DNA of 64,000 nt from Clostridiales bacterium (GTDB lineage: Bacteria > Bacillota > Clostridia > Oscillospirales > Acutalibacteraceae): the NCBI GenBank assembly GCA_024690965.1, contig JAILOG010000009.1, positions 124,001 through 188,000 on the forward strand, given 5' to 3'. Within the stretch, counting starts at the first letter, position 1, and every line of letters starts with the position of its first letter. The notes beneath the pieces are model-generated. The model ran no database searches, was not told where the DNA came from, and was given only the letters and a program-made list of their open reading frames with translations. The position numbers and the translations under genes are program-made. Of this stretch, positions 61,757 through 64,000 are shown in pieces.

Positions 61757-62440
61757 TTATTTCGAAGCTCTTGATTTTGCGACTTCGATCCATACCGGAC
61801 CTTCCCAATCAAGCGGACATTTAATAGAATTGTGTACGCTTTCCCGGAAAGCCATATATTCATCCTTATTCCATTGACTCCACGGTTTAACCTTGTCAGC
61901 AGAATATTTTCCGGTTCTTTTTTCTGCGCGAAGAGGAATTTCGATTTCTTCTAAATCCCACATTTTTTCAAGAATATAACTGTCAACCGGCAAGTCAAAT
62001 TGGGCTTTCTTTTCCTCGTATTTTTTGCCGATCTTGCAGAATTCGTGCTTTTCGTTTACTGCCGAGAGCAATTTATAAACAATCAAAATATATTTGATGG
62101 ACATATTGACCCATTTCTGAGCATTACCGAATGAAAAATATACAGAGTAACCATTGACGGTTTTATCATATATGGCTTTAATGGCGGCCATAGCGTCAAG
62201 ATAATTAAAATCTTTCTCAAAAATCCCATGTTGAAGCCTTAAAAGCAATGCTTCACAGGCAGCCTTTTTCGCCTCGTCGGATTTTCCTTTGAACTCCGAC
62301 GGTAAAATCGCGTTGTATGCACCTTGCATAGTGGCATCATCATACGCCTTACTGATAATTCCTTTCAAAATTGTTTCCCGATCATCGTCCGTTGTAACTT
62401 TGAAATATGAGTAGAGCATAAAATCAATAGAGTTTTTCAT
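61757..62440 (-). CDS. Hypothetical protein expressed from a CATC-type promoter
   Basis: This is a 227-residue soluble protein. It has an acidic helical N-terminal half (TDDDRETILKGIISKAYDDATMQG) and a mid-section of aromatic and helical residues (YSVYFSFGNAQKWVNMSIKY). The C-terminus is conserved-looking (DLPVDSYILEKMWD, then WSQWNKDEY). It has no signal peptide and no enzyme motif that I recognise. An AGGAGAG site precedes ATG. Its promoter matches those of the PolC-like and FtsH-like genes, so it probably responds to the same signal. Confidence 0.78.
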   Translation of the reverse strand: MKNSIDFMLYSYFKVTTDDDRETILKGIISKAYDDATMQGAYNAILPSEFKGKSDEAKKAACEALLLRLQHGIFEKDFNYLDAMAAIKAIYDKTVNGYSVYFSFGNAQKWVNMSIKYILIVYKLLSAVNEKHEFCKIGKKYEEKKAQFDLPVDSYILEKMWDLEEIEIPLRAEKRTGKYSADKVKPWSQWNKDEYMAFRESVHNSIKCPLDWEGPVWIEVAKSRASK

Positions 62441-62493
62441 AGTATTCTCTCCTTTTCTGCTTAAAAATGTAATAATGACTATTTGTGTATAAA

Positions 62494-62519
62494 ATTATAC
62501 CTCAATAGATATGACTAAA
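62494..62519 (-). promoter_or_regulatory. CATC-type promoter ahead of the 61757 gene
   Basis: On the minus strand: TTTTAGTCATATC, 8 bp, TATAAT (62499-62494). The GTACATC element is altered to GTCATATC, but the spacing is identical. Confidence 0.5.
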
Positions 62520-62670
62520 ATGTCACATCTATTGCTTCCGTAACGGCATTAGGAAACATAGCCGTCAATTTTTTAAAAATTATCATTCGCCTTGTTTGCT
62601 GTTTGCATTTTTAATTTATCTATTAGTTTTTTCCTCCGTTTTATCTTAGCTTTCATTTATTCCTAATTCC

Positions 62671-63555
62671 TCATTTCTCATTGGTTTCACTCTCAATTTC
62701 CTCATAATAATAGGAATAATCAATACCTTTCATTATAATTTCACGGTTATTTATGTCGTCGGTCAAAGCATTTCTTATCAGCTCTAAAAGCTTATCGGGA
62801 TTATCAACGCTTTCACGCATCGCGTTAAGATAATCATTTTTATTTATAAGGCTCCAATCCACACATTTTTTCAGATTCTTTTTTAGAATCAGATCAAGCC
62901 ATATTCTTGTGCTTCTGCCGTTGCCCTCCATAAACGGATGCGCTACATTCATTTCCACATATTTGTTTACGATATTTTCGAGAGTGTCTTCAGGCATTTT
63001 TTCAATGCTTTCAAGAGCGCCGTCTAAAAACCTTGCCGGCGCAAAGGCAAAACCGCCCTTCGCGATATTAAATGTTCGCAGCTGCCCCGCAAAATCATAA
63101 AGACCGCCGAAAATGTAGGCGTGTATTTGTTTCAGCCCCTTTGCCGTGCCCACTTCGATATTGTCGATAAACCCGCTTTCAAACAGCTCATACGCCTTTT
63201 TTTTGCTTTTTTCATCGAGAGATGATTCCAAATTTTTCATCCATTTGGTAAAAGCGTCCGATTTTTTGCTTGGAATAAGCGCAACAACGGTGTTAAGACC
63301 GCTTTCGTCTACTACATCGGTATTATAGGATTTTTTATCTTTTGCCTTTAATTTCAGTTGTTTGCAAATTGCAATCAACTGAGGATTTCTTCTTTTTACC
63401 GTCGCCCAATACACTCTTGGATTTGTCGTTTTTGTGATCGCTTCGCAAACATCCGTTGCGGCATACCACCACTTTGAGCTTTCCTCGTCCCAAACAGAAC
63501 GCACAGGCACGCCGTTAAAAAACCTAATTGATGTTTTTTGTAATTTTTTATCCAT
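62671..63555 (-). CDS. BRO-N/Fic fusion protein (predicted AMP transferase)
   Basis: This is a 294-residue protein. Residues of about 10-100 form a BRO-N/phage-antirepressor-like domain ([12 protein letters not shown]...[12 protein letters not shown]). The Fic domain (about 135-260) has the intact catalytic motif [12 protein letters not shown]. Fic enzymes modify target proteins with AMP or another nucleotide group, often as toxins. No inhibitory S/T-xxx-E/G helix is obvious in the N-terminal part. A partner antitoxin is not evident, though the partial gene upstream (63584) is close. A GGGAGAA site precedes ATG. Confidence 0.92.
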   Translation of the reverse strand: MDKKLQKTSIRFFNGVPVRSVWDEESSKWWYAATDVCEAITKTTNPRVYWATVKRRNPQLIAICKQLKLKAKDKKSYNTDVVDESGLNTVVALIPSKKSDAFTKWMKNLESSLDEKSKKKAYELFESGFIDNIEVGTAKGLKQIHAYIFGGLYDFAGQLRTFNIAKGGFAFAPARFLDGALESIEKMPEDTLENIVNKYVEMNVAHPFMEGNGRSTRIWLDLILKKNLKKCVDWSLINKNDYLNAMRESVDNPDKLLELIRNALTDDINNREIIMKGIDYSYYYEEIESETNEK

Positions 63556-63583
63556 AAATTGAATTCTCCCAATTAATTATGAA

Positions 63584-64000
63584 TTATGCATTATGAATTA
63601 TTTCAAGCTCTTTAATCCTCTTTAAAATCTCCAACTTTTTCTTCGGCTGTCTTTTCGATCGGGCAAGCTTTTCAAGTCGCGCAATCTCTTTCTCAAGCTT
63701 TTTTCGTTTTTCAATAAGTTCTATCCGCTCGTCAAGGTTCAAACACATTTTATATACATAATTATACACATCATTTCCGCGCTCACAGCCTAAGTCAACA
63801 GTAGTAAAGCCGGAAATCGGCGCATAACACTTATCGTCAAGCGTCATAAAGCCCGGAATATTACCATTTGTTACATTAGATTTGAAAGTAACCTTTTTCC
63901 TTATCCATTCTGCACACTCACGGGCGATTGCTTTTTGTGTGAGTTCATTGCGGAGTTTAACTTCAAACTCCGTGCCGTACAAGCTGCGCTCTCTGTTTAA
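63584..64000 (-). CDS. Partial hypothetical protein, cut by the window edge
   Basis: The reading frame is open through the last base of the window, so the gene's start lies outside. The visible 139 residues hold a compact domain (FEVKLRNELTQKAIARECAEWIRKK, FMTLDDKCYAPISGFTTVDLG) and end in a basic coiled coil (KKLEKEIARLEKLARSKRQPKKK). The function is not recognised. It lies 29 bp ahead of the Fic gene on the same strand and may be co-transcribed with it. Confidence 0.65.
   Translation of the reverse strand, partial: LNRERSLYGTEFEVKLRNELTQKAIARECAEWIRKKVTFKSNVTNGNIPGFMTLDDKCYAPISGFTTVDLGCERGNDVYNYVYKMCLNLDERIELIEKRKKLEKEIARLEKLARSKRQPKKKLEILKRIKELEIIHNA

Noticed and set aside
63560..63600. 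Short AATTCATAATGCAT repeats ahead of the Fic gene as an insertion footprint
   Set aside because: They are too short and AT-rich to separate from chance in this sequence.

Overview
The window looks like a chromosomal segment of a spore-forming, anaerobic gut Clostridium of the Ruminococcus/Oscillospiraceae type. The evidence is an AT-rich sequence, Firmicutes-style housekeeping genes (L27 with a cleavable N-terminal extension next to its protease Prp, RicT after holB), an alpha/beta-type spore-protein gene, a type I dockerin protein with Asp/Thr/Ser-rich linkers, and a PolC-type polymerase relative. I see no rRNA, CRISPR array or intact transposase.

Layout. 0.2-6 kb: a two-gene operon for a zinc-ribbon membrane protein and a 1456-residue secreted protein. 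6-10 kb: a minus-strand run of six small membrane or immunity-like proteins, divergent from a WYL-domain regulator. 11-16 kb: a core block, with an antiporter, secG-rpmA-prp-rplU, and rpsB-tsf. 16-37 kb: mostly core and metabolic genes. These are a dockerin protein, a pyridoxal-kinase-like enzyme, an M3 peptidase, yqeB, polA, a small tyrosine phosphatase, pfkA, an ABC exporter, a cobalamin-riboswitch-controlled lipoprotein, ricT-holB, a DtxR/MntR-like regulator, nadE, and five tRNAs (Val, Asp, Phe, Gly, Cys).

37-64 kb is accessory DNA full of broken genes and duplications. It holds a chimeric spore-protein gene, and a flavodoxin/aldo-keto reductase/TetR module with matching operators, flanked by a 247-bp direct repeat. 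It also holds an AAA ATPase, a Cas4-like/exonuclease fusion, duplicated copies of an unknown gene (one frameshifted), and an rtcB remnant. Next come a minimal PolC-like polymerase with a degenerate PHP domain, a WYL regulator plus PD-(D/E)XK nuclease operon, an XRE regulator with a divergent lipoprotein, a soluble FtsH-like protease, and a possible uracil-DNA-glycosylase-like protein. The block ends with a Toprim protein, a metallophosphatase, an Nmad2/Nmad3 pair, a second broken WYL gene, and a BRO-Fic protein. This content is typical of a defence or mobile-gene hotspot.

The most interesting signals are: (1) a shared unusual promoter, CATC exactly 8 bp upstream of a TATnAT -10 box, in front of six separate accessory units; (2) a 191-bp GC-rich, three-hairpin repeat present twice behind core genes; (3) the PolC-like polymerase that keeps its catalytic aspartates but lacks the exonuclease and the PHP metal ligands; (4) a 35-codon ORF in the 247-bp repeat whose two copies differ almost only at synonymous sites; and (5) the Nmad2-Nmad3 pair. 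All functional statements come from reading the sequence and remembered family motifs; no database search was run.
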